A DNA stretch of 9,848 bases from an uncultured Eubacteriales bacterium (GTDB lineage: Bacteria > Bacillota > Clostridia > Oscillospirales > CAG-272), in assembly GCA_900556615.1 (NCBI GenBank), contig USPP01000033.1:1-9848 (forward strand). The letters are read 5' to 3'. A model generated the notes under the pieces. The model was not told the DNA's origin. It saw only the letters and a program-made list of their open reading frames with translations, and ran no database searches. Shown one piece after another: positions 1 to 6,607 of this stretch. Every line of letters starts with the position of its first letter. Within the stretch, counting starts at the first letter, position 1. Position numbers and translations under genes: made by a program.

Positions 1-119
1 TCCGTCAACCTTCACAAATTTCGTCGGCAGAGGAGTCACTCTTGCCTCCTCAATTGGTATTGTCTGACGAAAAATCCGGCGGCGCTACTGCAAACAAGCA
101 TTGTGCGGTATTGCCTTAA
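1..119 (-). repeat. Interspersed repeat copy A, cut by the window edge
   Basis: This is the terminal part of a roughly 180-bp repeat whose full-length relative is at 8647-8825. The reverse complement of this copy matches that one almost base for base, including the TTAAGGCAATACCGC end, the ATTTTTCGTCAGACAATAC segment and the GAGGAG/CTCCTC hairpin arms. Its right end, TTGCCTTAA, stops at 119, only 27 bases beyond the stop codon of the neighbouring DUF2130 gene. About 60 bases of the other end lie outside the window. Strand is given as the orientation in which the ATTTTTCGTC segment reads forward. No transposase is associated. Confidence 0.85.
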
Positions 120-146
120 AATGCAAAAAGAGAATTCACACTGGGG

Positions 147-1421
147 CTATGCTTTCTTGCCGTCTATTTCTGCAAACTTTGCCGCCATTGTCGGATTACC
201 TTTTGTTAATTTTTTAATTGTTAGATCTTCAGCCTTATTATTTGCCAATCTCAGATTATTTTCAGAGGAAAGTAAGGCTTCCTTTGTTTTTTGAAGATGA
301 TCAATTGTTTTATCAATTTCATCAATCGCTTTCTGGAATTTTTCACTGGCTAATCTAAAATTTTTAGAAAACTTATCCTTGAAGTCATTTATATCCTCTT
401 CAAAATGGGTAATATCAATATTTTGATTGCGAACCAATTCAAGCTCATGCTTATATTGCAAAGAATTCAATGCGGCATTTCGCAAGACGGTAATGATAGG
501 GATAAAGAACTGAGGTCTTACAACATACATTTTAGGATACTTATAAGAAACATCCACAATTCCTGAATTGTAATACTCATTATTCGCTTCGAGCATGGTA
601 ACCAAAACTGCATACTCACAGTTTTTCTCTTTTCTATCTTTATCTAACTCTTTGAAAAAATCTTCATTTTTATGCTTTGTTGCGGTCGTATCCATTTCAT
701 TCTTCATTTCAAACATAATCGAAATGAATTCTATGCCGTCATCGGATTCTCTGTAAATGAAATCGCCTTTGCTGCCTGTCTTGATATCATTATCTTTTTC
801 AAAGTAGGCATCCCGAAACGCTGTTGCTCTTAACTTGTTAAATTCGGTTTCACAATGCTGTTCCAAACTTTCGCCTATCATCTTGGTGGACTGTCGAACC
901 TTGAAATCTTTATAATATGCAATTTCATCATCTCGGCGTTTCATTTCCTCAGTGTGTTTTTCGCAAAGTGACTTTTCTTTCAATTCCCATTCGTTGTTCT
1001 TAAGTTTGATTTGATTTTTAAGCTCGAGGATAGTTGTTTCTTTTTGCTGCACCGCATTTTTAACCGCCAAATCCGTACTTGTTTTATTCAGTTCAAGTTC
1101 GCCTTTCAGTTTAGAAATCTCTAATTCCTTTTCTGCTAATTGTTTATCTTTTGCAGATGCGATTTTGTCAATTTCTAATTGAGCTTCTGCTTTTGCCATT
1201 GTAAGCGTTGCCCGCAATTCAGATATTTCTTTGTCCTTTTGGGACTCCATCTCCGTTACTGCGATTTTAACTGCTGAATCTTTTTCAGCTTGATACACGC
1301 TTTGCCGATCTGATATTTCTTTTTCAAACTCTTTGTCTCGAACCTGCTTAACAATAGCTGCATAACCGGATTCATCAACCAGAAACACTTCTCCGCATTT
1401 CGGGCATTTTATTTCCTGCAT
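147..1421 (-). CDS. DUF2130 family coiled-coil protein with a nuclease-like C-terminal domain
   Basis: The product is 424 residues. The start is well supported: a GGGAGGT ribosome binding site lies eight bases before the ATG. The protein opens with a short CPKC motif (residues 6-9). Next comes a long charged, heptad-like region (about 30-175) predicted to be coiled coil. A globular domain follows (about 180-340), then a second helical, charged tail. I recognise the domain as DUF2130 from the overall architecture and the segment around GSKGDF and FEMKNE. Asp220 of GDF and Glu238/Lys240 of EMK are arranged like a PD-(D/E)XK nuclease core, so a nucleic-acid role is possible, but this is inference. 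There is no signal peptide, so it is probably cytoplasmic. The gene has no same-strand neighbour within the bracketing repeats (1-119 and 1455-1625), and I found no convincing promoter of its own. Transcription may start inside the repeat upstream. Confidence 0.85.
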   Translation of the reverse strand: MQEIKCPKCGEVFLVDESGYAAIVKQVRDKEFEKEISDRQSVYQAEKDSAVKIAVTEMESQKDKEISELRATLTMAKAEAQLEIDKIASAKDKQLAEKELEISKLKGELELNKTSTDLAVKNAVQQKETTILELKNQIKLKNNEWELKEKSLCEKHTEEMKRRDDEIAYYKDFKVRQSTKMIGESLEQHCETEFNKLRATAFRDAYFEKDNDIKTGSKGDFIYRESDDGIEFISIMFEMKNEMDTTATKHKNEDFFKELDKDRKEKNCEYAVLVTMLEANNEYYNSGIVDVSYKYPKMYVVRPQFFIPIITVLRNAALNSLQYKHELELVRNQNIDITHFEEDINDFKDKFSKNFRLASEKFQKAIDEIDKTIDHLQKTKEALLSSENNLRLANNKAEDLTIKKLTKGNPTMAAKFAEIDGKKA

Positions 1422-1454
1422 GAGCGATTACCTCCCTGTTGACTAAGTTTTTAT

Positions 1455-1625
1455 TTAATGCAATACTGCACATTGATTGCTGCACCGCCGGATTTTTCGT
1501 CAGACGATACCAATTGAGGAGACAAGAGTGGCCCCTCTGTCTATGAAATTGTGAAGTATGACAGAATAGATGCAAGCATATGCGCAGCAAAGGCATTAGC
1601 CGTGCACCCGGTAGTGTTGCCTTAA
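1455..1625 (+). repeat. Interspersed repeat copy B, full length but decayed
   Basis: About 171 bp, running from TTAATGCAATACTGC to GTGTTGCCTTAA, with degenerate terminal inverted repeats. Its centre (about 1491-1521) carries the same ATTTTTCGTCAGACGATACC stretch as the copies at 1 and 8647. Compared with those it has lost one T in the AAATTTGTGAAG segment, and one arm of the internal hairpin is changed (GAGGAG faces CCCCTC). It begins 33 bases upstream of the DUF2130 start codon and is inverted relative to copy A, so that gene sits between two inverted copies. Confidence 0.85.
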
Positions 1626-1819
1626 CCATATTTCGGCGTTTTTTGTTTTGCCGTTCAAAAAATCATCTTGGAAAGCTACATAGCCGATTTATTCAGCGAT
1701 TCCGTTTGTAACAACGATAATTTGTCTTTTTTTCTGCGACATATAAATGGAATTAATTCATCAAAATCGGTCAATCGATATGGAACATTTGCTTTCTGCT
1801 GTATCGATTAAAAGCTTTA
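1626..1819. other. Intergenic spacer with an 8-bp inverted repeat
   Basis: No convincing gene is visible on either strand. An exact inverted repeat, AATCGATA (1773-1780) and TATCGATT (1802-1809), encloses 21 bases and lies just outside the left arm of the HD-gene inverted repeat. It has no following T-tract in either direction, so it is not a standard terminator. A short open stretch on the minus strand (about 1660-1780) resembles no protein I recognise. Confidence 0.5.
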
Positions 1820-1979
1820 GGATATCTCTATAAATTCAATGTTCATAGACGGCAAAGAGATTTTTCGTCAGTTAAAACAAAAATTTCGCAGATAGCGTAT
1901 CCGTCTGTCAAGGATTTTTGTGACGAATGACGGAAAACAACTCGCTCAGGTTTTGGGTAGTGATTTTTTAGAGGTGCCC
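1820..1979 (+). repeat. Left arm of the inverted repeat around the HD-domain gene (diverged repeat copy)
   Basis: The reverse complement of 2634-2791 aligns with this segment over about 155 bases at roughly 85% identity by eye, with two single-base indels. A 36-base block is identical (1904-1939 against 2672-2707). The outer end carries ATCTCT and AGAGAT arms followed by a T-tract and CGTCAG. That T-tract-CGTCAG unit is shared with repeat copies A, B and the copy at 8647, so this is a diverged member of the same family. The inner end lies 57 bases downstream of the stop codon of the HD gene. Confidence 0.85.
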
Positions 1980-2036
1980 TTTAGCGATCCGGAAGCTTTT
2001 TATCCGAAACTTACATTTATGTTGCCGTATTCCCTA

Positions 2037-2588
2037 TTAGTCCGCATTTTCACTTGCGCGCATAGCAAGAATCGTTTTTTCAAACAGCTTATCAAGCTCC
2101 CATCCGAGAAGCTCGGCTCCCCTGCGGATTACTTCTCTTGAACAACCGGCAGCAAATTTTTTATCCTTGAATTTCTTTTTCAGTGAGGAGATTTCAAGAT
2201 CGGAAACACTTTTTGAGGGGCGCATAATCGCCGCTGCACCGATAAGACCGGTCAGCTCATCGGTTGCAAACAATACTTTTTCCATTATATGTTCTGGCTT
2301 GATGTTAACACATATGCCGTATCCATGGCTTGCAACAGCATGAATCAGTTTCTCGTCGATGCCGCGCTCACGCATAATCTCCTGACATTTTACGCAGTGT
2401 TGATCCGGAAATTTTTCAAAATCAAGATCGTGCAAAAGTCCGGCGGCTTCCCAAAATTCCGCTTCCTCGCCGTATCCGAGTTCTATGGCAAACCACCTCA
2501 TCACATCTCCCATAATGCGGGCATGCTTAAGATGGAATTCTCCCTGATTGTACTCCTCCAGCAGTTTTACAGCTTCATTCTTTGTCAT
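2037..2588 (-). CDS. HD-domain (HDIG-type) metal-dependent phosphohydrolase
   Basis: The product is 183 residues. I chose the ATG at 2588 because a GAGG ribosome binding site stands about 12 bases before it. An in-frame Met 32 codons earlier, at 2684, lies inside the flanking repeat and would add a non-family tail. Putative HD-type metal ligands are His22 (KHARIM), His53-Asp54 (LLHDLDFEKFP), His83 and/or His88 (LIHAVASHGYG) and Asp110 (FATDELTGL). This order, H...HD...H...D, is that of the HD superfamily, whose members hydrolyse phosphate esters of nucleotides or related compounds. The specific substrate cannot be inferred. No second catalytic domain and no signal peptide are present, so it is likely a cytoplasmic single-domain enzyme. 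It is flanked on both sides by an inverted repeat and is probably transcribed from the strong promoter at 2798-2826. Confidence 0.88.
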   Translation of the reverse strand: MTKNEAVKLLEEYNQGEFHLKHARIMGDVMRWFAIELGYGEEAEFWEAAGLLHDLDFEKFPDQHCVKCQEIMRERGIDEKLIHAVASHGYGICVNIKPEHIMEKVLFATDELTGLIGAAAIMRPSKSVSDLEISSLKKKFKDKKFAAGCSREVIRRGAELLGWELDKLFEKTILAMRASENAD

Positions 2589-2633
2589 AACTTTTATTAC
2601 CTCAAATTTGTATTCGCCTTTCTCGGTATGTAA

Positions 2634-2791
2634 GAGCACCCTAAAATTCACTGTCCCAATCCGCCTCGATCTGTTTTCCGTCATTCGTCACAAAAATCCT
2701 TGACAGAGGATACGCTGTCTGCGGAATTTTGGTTTAGCCTGACGAAAAAATCTCTTTGCTGTCTATGAACATTGCATTTTTAGAGATACCT
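2634..2791 (-). repeat. Right arm of the inverted repeat around the HD-domain gene (diverged repeat copy)
   Basis: This is the inverted partner of 1820-1979. It lies 45 bases upstream of the HD gene start codon and so forms most of its leader. Its outer edge coincides, within a base or two, with the transcription start predicted from the promoter at 2798-2826. Visible pairings on the minus strand are ATCTCT with AGAGAT (then a U-tract), TTCGTCA with TGACGAA, and GACAG with CTGTC. In the left arm the last stem reads GATAG/CTGTC, which keeps pairing through a G-U wobble. Confidence 0.85.
2745..2787 (-). terminator. Terminator-like hairpin in the HD-gene leader (possible attenuator)
   Basis: On the minus strand ATCTCT (2787-2782) can pair with AGAGAT (2755-2750), supported inside by TGC/GCA, and a run of U (2750-2745) follows at once. 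It begins only a few bases after the predicted start of transcription. The stem is short and A/U-rich, so efficiency is uncertain. The left repeat arm keeps the same hairpin and U-tract. Confidence 0.4.
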
Positions 2792-2797
2792 GTAAGT

Positions 2798-2826
2798 ATT
2801 ATATATCATAAAACGAAATATGTCAA
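2798..2826 (-). promoter_or_regulatory. Perfect consensus sigma-A/sigma-70 promoter
   Basis: On the minus strand TTGACA (2826-2821) and TATAAT (2803-2798) are separated by exactly 17 bases, so both hexamers and the spacer are ideal. The predicted start is near 2791, which is the outer boundary of the right repeat arm. Transcription would run through that repeat into the HD-domain gene, giving a leader of about 200 bases. Confidence 0.8.
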
Positions 2827-2849
2827 TTTCTGCAAAGAGCGTAGCTTTC

Positions 2850-3635
2850 TTATGTGTCACTCATATCCCGTGTAATCGTGCCGGACGGAGATTTACTGAT
2901 TTGTGTGTCTAACCATGCTTTAGGACTGATACCGAATTCCTGTTTAAAAACACGAGAAAAGTAATAATAATCAGAATATCCCGACATATAGGCAATCTCT
3001 TTTAGCGTGAGATGCGATTCGGATTGATTTTTCAAAAGTTGTTTTGCACAAATCATTCGATTTTGTGTGAGATACTGAAGCGGAGTTTTACCGGTCTGCT
3101 GGATAAACAGTTTTCGGATATAATCCTTATGCAGCGGTATATCATTGAAGGCTTTGTTGATATTATAATCCGGATCAGACATGTTATTGATAATTGAACT
3201 GATAATTTTTGTGATATAGGGGTTGATATTTTCCTGCTTGGAAAAAGAATAAATATAATTTCTCAGGACATCATACAAAGAATCCGTGATTTTTTCATAG
3301 TTCTCGCGTTTCAGATGGTATTCGTTATAAAGCAATTTCAGGATCCGTTTGAAAATGCGATCCTCTGTATCATGCAGCTTTAAATAAGATTTATAGCTGA
3401 ATTCTTCATCAACGAAGTTAAAATGGTAGTTGGTAAAGCCTTCGTTTGAATAGTCAAAATGTGGCACCAAGGGAGGAATGGCAAAAATATCGTTTTCGCA
3501 AAAGGGTACTGTTTCTCCGTTGATATTTACCATTCCGTTCCCCTGCGTGTAATATACGATTTCCCAATAATCGTGACAATGACGGTTAATGCGGTAAGTG
3601 TTATTAAACAGCTGAGAGATATAGACGATTTTCAT
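2850..3635 (-). CDS. AraC family transcriptional regulator with N-terminal cupin domain
   Basis: The product is 261 residues, starting at the ATG at 3635 because GAGGTG lies just upstream of it. The in-frame Met seven codons earlier (3656) overlaps that site. The N-terminal part (about 15-80) is the cupin-type AraC ligand-binding domain, with HCHDYWEIVYY, an NG turn and PPLVPH. A helical linker follows. The C-terminal part (about 158-245) has two helix-turn-helix motifs, the second carrying the family signature (KEIAYMSGYSDYYYFSRVFKQ...G.SP). Such proteins usually bind direct-repeat half-sites and activate carbohydrate genes when a sugar ligand is bound. It is encoded on the same strand as the glycoside hydrolase at 4050-6308, and a repeat element lies between them. 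The likely targets are the divergent promoters at 6309-6607. Ligand unknown. Confidence 0.93.
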   Translation of the reverse strand: MKIVYISQLFNNTYRINRHCHDYWEIVYYTQGNGMVNINGETVPFCENDIFAIPPLVPHFDYSNEGFTNYHFNFVDEEFSYKSYLKLHDTEDRIFKRILKLLYNEYHLKRENYEKITDSLYDVLRNYIYSFSKQENINPYITKIISSIINNMSDPDYNINKAFNDIPLHKDYIRKLFIQQTGKTPLQYLTQNRMICAKQLLKNQSESHLTLKEIAYMSGYSDYYYFSRVFKQEFGISPKAWLDTQISKSPSGTITRDMSDT

Positions 3636-3703
3636 AGCTGACACCTCAAAAATCATTCATTATTACAAGGCTACAAGGCGAAATTTTCAATTTGATCATT
3701 TTT

Positions 3704-3732
3704 ATTATAACTCAAACTGAAAATAAAGTAAA
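3704..3732 (-). promoter_or_regulatory. Candidate promoter of the AraC-family regulator
   Basis: On the minus strand TTTACT (3732-3727) and TATAAT (3709-3704) are 17 bases apart. The predicted start, near 3697, gives a leader of about 60 bases. The leader contains a tandem 8-base repeat, TACAAGGC twice on the plus strand (3664-3679), which could be a regulatory site or chance. Confidence 0.65.
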
Positions 3733-3820
3733 GCATTAGCTTTAAAACTGAAAAAATATTTGCCGTCAATCCGGGAAACAATATTCGTCGGGAAAATATA
3801 AGAGTTTCCCAAGGCGATTT

Positions 3821-4001
3821 TTAAGGCAACACCGCGGGTTCACGGCTTTCGCCTTGGCGGCATATCTGCTTGTCCCTTCTCCGTCATACTTCACAAATTT
3901 TGTCGGCAGAGGAGACAGTCTTGCCTCCTCAATTGGTATCGTCTTACACGAAAAATAGGACTGCACATCTGCACCGTCAGAACCCGGCGGTATTGCCTTA
4001 A
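3821..4001 (-). repeat. Interspersed repeat copy C, full length with terminal inverted repeats
   Basis: 181 bp. The ends TTAAGGCAACACCGC and GCGGTATTGCCTTAA form a terminal inverted repeat of about 20 bp, extended inward by GGGTT/AACCC. The core matches copies A, B and 8647 (TTCACAAATTTTGTCGGCAGA, then CCTCAATTGGTAT), but the 3926-4001 half is of a different subtype, shared with the fragment at 8827-8889. It lies 48 bases beyond the stop codon of the glycoside hydrolase and fills much of the 414-bp gap between the hydrolase and the regulator. Flanking TTAA at both ends is compatible with a TTAA or TA target duplication. Confidence 0.88.
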
Positions 4002-4049
4002 TACGTTTTTCCGATTCCGTATAAAATATGAAAAAGAAACGAATCGCTA

Positions 4050-6308
4050 TTACTCGGGCAGAGAAACGTATAGATAGTACTTTTGATTGATTTTTCGACA
4101 TTCAGCTATTTTGCCGTTTGTTTGAATATTATCCGAATCAAAAGGACCGAAGCGAATATATTCGGGCCTTATTTGAGATATAAGCTCAATGCTGTATTCA
4201 TCTTTTGAATCCCAAGCATAAAGCGAAAAACGGCGGCTTCGTTCCAGTTTAAAGGAAAGCATTTCGGTTCCTTTTTCGGTCCTGACCGGATAACGGTTGA
4301 CTTCGATCGCTGTCATGGTTTTCGGCAAACGGGGAATCATGCAAAATCTTCGTTTGAGATCAAGATCATCCACTCCGACCATGAGCCTTACTTCCTTCAT
4401 GATTTCCGCCTGTTGAACAGCGTTACCAAGGTCACAGTTTCGGAACCAATATCTTCCCGAACCGTGTGTGATCACGCCCTCGGGTACGATATAAGGTACG
4501 TCAGTATGATGGTAGCAGAGCATAGCGGAGGCGTTGACGCACTCGGTATATTCTTCCGTTAAATCAAGCAGGAGAGCGGCATTTGTCAAATACCCCTGAC
4601 CGTAACCCATCTGGCGCCCGGAAAAAGGATTATAATAAACCTCTTTTTCGGCAAAAAAGGTATTTCTGAGCCTGTCGAAAAGAAGAGGCTCATTTCGTGA
4701 AAGATCCAAGGATAAACAGTCGCCCGCGATAAGTGCTTCGGCAAATCTCTTATATTCATATGTCCAGCAATCGTCTGTCGTATCTGTCCATACTTTTCCG
4801 TAGTGGCTGTTCTCCATGAGGAAAAATTCTTCCGCTCCGCTTTTCAGACGTTCGGCGAGACGCTGCAATTCTTTTGCGTATTCGCTGTTTCCCAATTTTT
4901 CAAATAACAATGCATACATGCGCAGAGCAAATGCGGATATAATATTGGAGTACAGATCATACCCGCCCATTCCCTGAGTACTTGTCTCGGAATGTGAATA
5001 CAGAATGCCGCGAAAATCGGATTCTTCGGGATGCTTCTCTTGCCACAAATAATAATCTGAGGCAGCTTTCAGCGCGGTCTCGTTTTTCCGGAGCCATGTA
5101 AGATCTACGGCTCCTTTTCGGTAAAGATTATATACGGCAATCATCAGCGATGCATGACCGTCGTTTTCATTTCCCTCATTCCAGAGATCATTCTCATCTT
5201 TGGCAATTCTGTTGGCAACGCGCTTCCAATGCGGGATTTTAAAGCGGACAGAGGGATAATAAAGCATCTCGTGCAGCTTTTCCACGGCGGCGCGTGCCTG
5301 ATTGAAAAATCCGGCGTCGGTAATTTCAATCAGCAGTCTGCCGATGTCTCTTGACCAGACCTCTGAACTGTAAGAATCAACTCCTGAGCGAAACGTTCCA
5401 AAGCCGACGTAAGAGCCGAAATTTTGACCGCCCGGACTGGAGGTGTGGGGCATGCCCTCACTGTCAACTTTGCAGTGAGCCATGTCCATGATGTTTTTTC
5501 TGTACACATTGGTAAAAAGATCAATTCCGTTTTTGTTGTAAAAACGGATATCCGGTGCGTCAAAGGCGTTGTCGGAAAGAAGAGGGACAGAATCCGGAAT
5601 TTCATCGGCATATTGATACAGACGACGTTTTAATGCTTCGCAGTGCCGATAGTATTCCTTTGAGAGGAAGAAATGGAGATCGGCGGTTCTGAGCCCCGTC
5701 ATATCTCGGTTGCCTGCGGTAATTCCCGTAATGCCGGAGATGAGAAAGCCTGCTCTTTTACTGTCGTTTGCCCATTCTACAGAGACCACCCTTTTATCGG
5801 AACGCGGTTTATAGGCAAATATCCAATTTGCAAGCTTTTCAGCGCTGTCCGTACGGTTTTCGTTCAGGATGAGCGAGGCGTTAAGAAGTTTCGCTGCTTG
5901 TTTGTCGGAGCGGAACGGTTCGTCATAAGGACCACCCATGCTCATAATCTCCCCTTCATGAGGCTTTCCGCCGGTAAAAAGATTGTAGTTGAACACATTT
6001 ACTCCGAAAATTACGGGAATCAATTCTTCGCTGTTTCCCTCGAACACAACCCGAATGCGTCCGACTCTGTCTCCGAGAAAAAGTCTTGACGAGGCATCGT
6101 ACTGTACTTCCTGTTGCCCCCACCAATCGCTGCAAAGCCAACTGTCGGTTGACATCCCCAAAAAGAAAATTGTTTCAAAGCAGCCTTCTAACTTGACGAC
6201 GTTTCCTTCGATTTGACGGACAATTCCATCATTTCTGTTGACCAGAAATGGAATGCCGCATACTTCAAGCTCGGTTTGCGCTTTTTCGGATTTACAGCAA
6301 TAAAACAT
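4050..6308 (-). CDS. Putative cytoplasmic (alpha/alpha)6-barrel glycoside hydrolase
   Basis: The product is 752 residues. The start is firm: GGAGG stands nine bases before the ATG, and a good promoter is just upstream. There is no signal peptide, so it should act on imported oligosaccharides. The layout resembles six-hairpin glycosidases: an N-terminal beta-sandwich (about 1-215), a helical catalytic region (about 255-640) and a small C-terminal beta region. Conserved-looking acidic and aromatic patches are SYSSEVWSRDIGR (312-324), NENDGHASLMIAVYNLYR (380-397), GGYDLYSNIISAFALRMY (448-465), TDDCWTYEYKRFAEAL (511-526) and SGRYWFRNCDLGNA (617-630). I cannot assign a CAZy family or substrate, and the catalytic acid is not certain. 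It diverges from the isomerase-like gene at 6608, and an AraC-type regulator is encoded further along the same strand, so it is probably inducible by its sugar substrate. Confidence 0.7.
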   Translation of the reverse strand: MFYCCKSEKAQTELEVCGIPFLVNRNDGIVRQIEGNVVKLEGCFETIFFLGMSTDSWLCSDWWGQQEVQYDASSRLFLGDRVGRIRVVFEGNSEELIPVIFGVNVFNYNLFTGGKPHEGEIMSMGGPYDEPFRSDKQAAKLLNASLILNENRTDSAEKLANWIFAYKPRSDKRVVSVEWANDSKRAGFLISGITGITAGNRDMTGLRTADLHFFLSKEYYRHCEALKRRLYQYADEIPDSVPLLSDNAFDAPDIRFYNKNGIDLFTNVYRKNIMDMAHCKVDSEGMPHTSSPGGQNFGSYVGFGTFRSGVDSYSSEVWSRDIGRLLIEITDAGFFNQARAAVEKLHEMLYYPSVRFKIPHWKRVANRIAKDENDLWNEGNENDGHASLMIAVYNLYRKGAVDLTWLRKNETALKAASDYYLWQEKHPEESDFRGILYSHSETSTQGMGGYDLYSNIISAFALRMYALLFEKLGNSEYAKELQRLAERLKSGAEEFFLMENSHYGKVWTDTTDDCWTYEYKRFAEALIAGDCLSLDLSRNEPLLFDRLRNTFFAEKEVYYNPFSGRQMGYGQGYLTNAALLLDLTEEYTECVNASAMLCYHHTDVPYIVPEGVITHGSGRYWFRNCDLGNAVQQAEIMKEVRLMVGVDDLDLKRRFCMIPRLPKTMTAIEVNRYPVRTEKGTEMLSFKLERSRRFSLYAWDSKDEYSIELISQIRPEYIRFGPFDSDNIQTNGKIAECRKINQKYYLYVSLPE

Positions 6309-6341
6309 GATATTTTCCTCCGATTATATAATTCTGTTTAT

Positions 6342-6370
6342 ATTCTAACAACAAAAAACAGAAGGATCAA
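6342..6370 (-). promoter_or_regulatory. Candidate promoter of the glycoside hydrolase gene
   Basis: On the minus strand TTGATC (6370-6365) and TAGAAT (6347-6342) are separated by 17 bases. The predicted start near 6335 leaves a 27-base leader holding the GGAGG ribosome binding site. Confidence 0.65.
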
Positions 6371-6401
6371 TGGAGAAAAACAATTACATGTTGCACAAAA
6401 C

Positions 6402-6429
6402 AGACATCTGAAGAGACATCTGTCAGATG
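6402..6429. promoter_or_regulatory. Candidate operator: CATCTG direct repeat and palindrome
   Basis: AGACATCTG occurs twice, at 6402-6410 and 6414-6422, with 12-base periodicity. The second copy runs into CAGATG (6424-6429), making a perfect CATCTG-T-CAGATG palindrome. Relative to the predicted hydrolase start (about 6335) the cluster spans roughly -67 to -94, a usual place for an activator. The binding protein is unknown. Confidence 0.4.
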
Positions 6430-6507
6430 GAGATGATAATATCTTCTTGATGTACGGCATTTTTCCGCTTCAATCGGGTTCATATTCTTTTCAAAAACAG
6501 AAAAATG

Positions 6508-6534
6508 TCCGAATTATCCATCATTATATCCGAA
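6508..6534. promoter_or_regulatory. Candidate AraC-type operator: TCCGAA direct repeat
   Basis: TCCGAA appears at 6508-6513 and 6529-6534, exactly 21 bases apart (two helical turns). The second copy ends just before the -35 region of the isomerase-like gene. Two direct half-sites two turns apart next to a weak -35 is the arrangement known for AraC-class activators. Confidence 0.45.
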
Positions 6535-6561
6535 AAATGTATTTTTTGCAAGAATAATATC

Positions 6562-6570
6562 TGTTATCAT
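6562..6570 (+). promoter_or_regulatory. Candidate extended -10 promoter of the isomerase-like gene
   Basis: TGTTATCAT is an extended -10 element (TGn plus TATCAT at 6565-6570). The -35 position holds only a T-run (about 6542-6547), so the promoter probably needs an activator. The predicted start near 6577 gives a leader of about 30 bases. Confidence 0.45.
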
Positions 6571-6607
6571 AAATATACAGAAATAAAAATGATCAGGTGC
6601 AAAATTT

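Noticed and set aside
1..1625. Classical composite transposon or insertion sequence around DUF2130
   Set aside because: The flanking copies are only about 170 bp and encode no transposase, so they are not insertion sequences. A non-autonomous element is possible and is described as such.
1375..1629. An 84-codon minus-strand frame upstream of DUF2130
   Set aside because: It is almost entirely repeat copy B in a frame other than the one conserved among copies, and it overlaps the well-supported DUF2130 start.
1920..2141. A 73-codon plus-strand frame beginning MTNDGKQ
   Set aside because: The first part is the left repeat arm and the rest is antisense to the end of the HD gene. There is no ribosome binding site or recognisable family.
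4002..4049. Intrinsic terminator of the hydrolase gene upstream of repeat C
   Set aside because: CGATTC and GAATCG arms exist, but with a loop of more than 20 bases and no proper U-tract after them. Too weak to call.
3766..4101. A 111-codon open frame on the minus strand overlapping the hydrolase 3' end
   Set aside because: Its middle is repeat copy C, its start overlaps the end of the hydrolase gene in another frame, and its ends are arbitrary flanking sequence. The open frame belongs to the repeat, discussed as a finding, and not to a stand-alone gene.
6213..6557. A 114-codon plus-strand frame across the divergent promoter region
   Set aside because: It starts inside the hydrolase gene and runs over the promoter and operator sequences. 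It resembles no family, and two good promoters and a repeat operator explain the region better.
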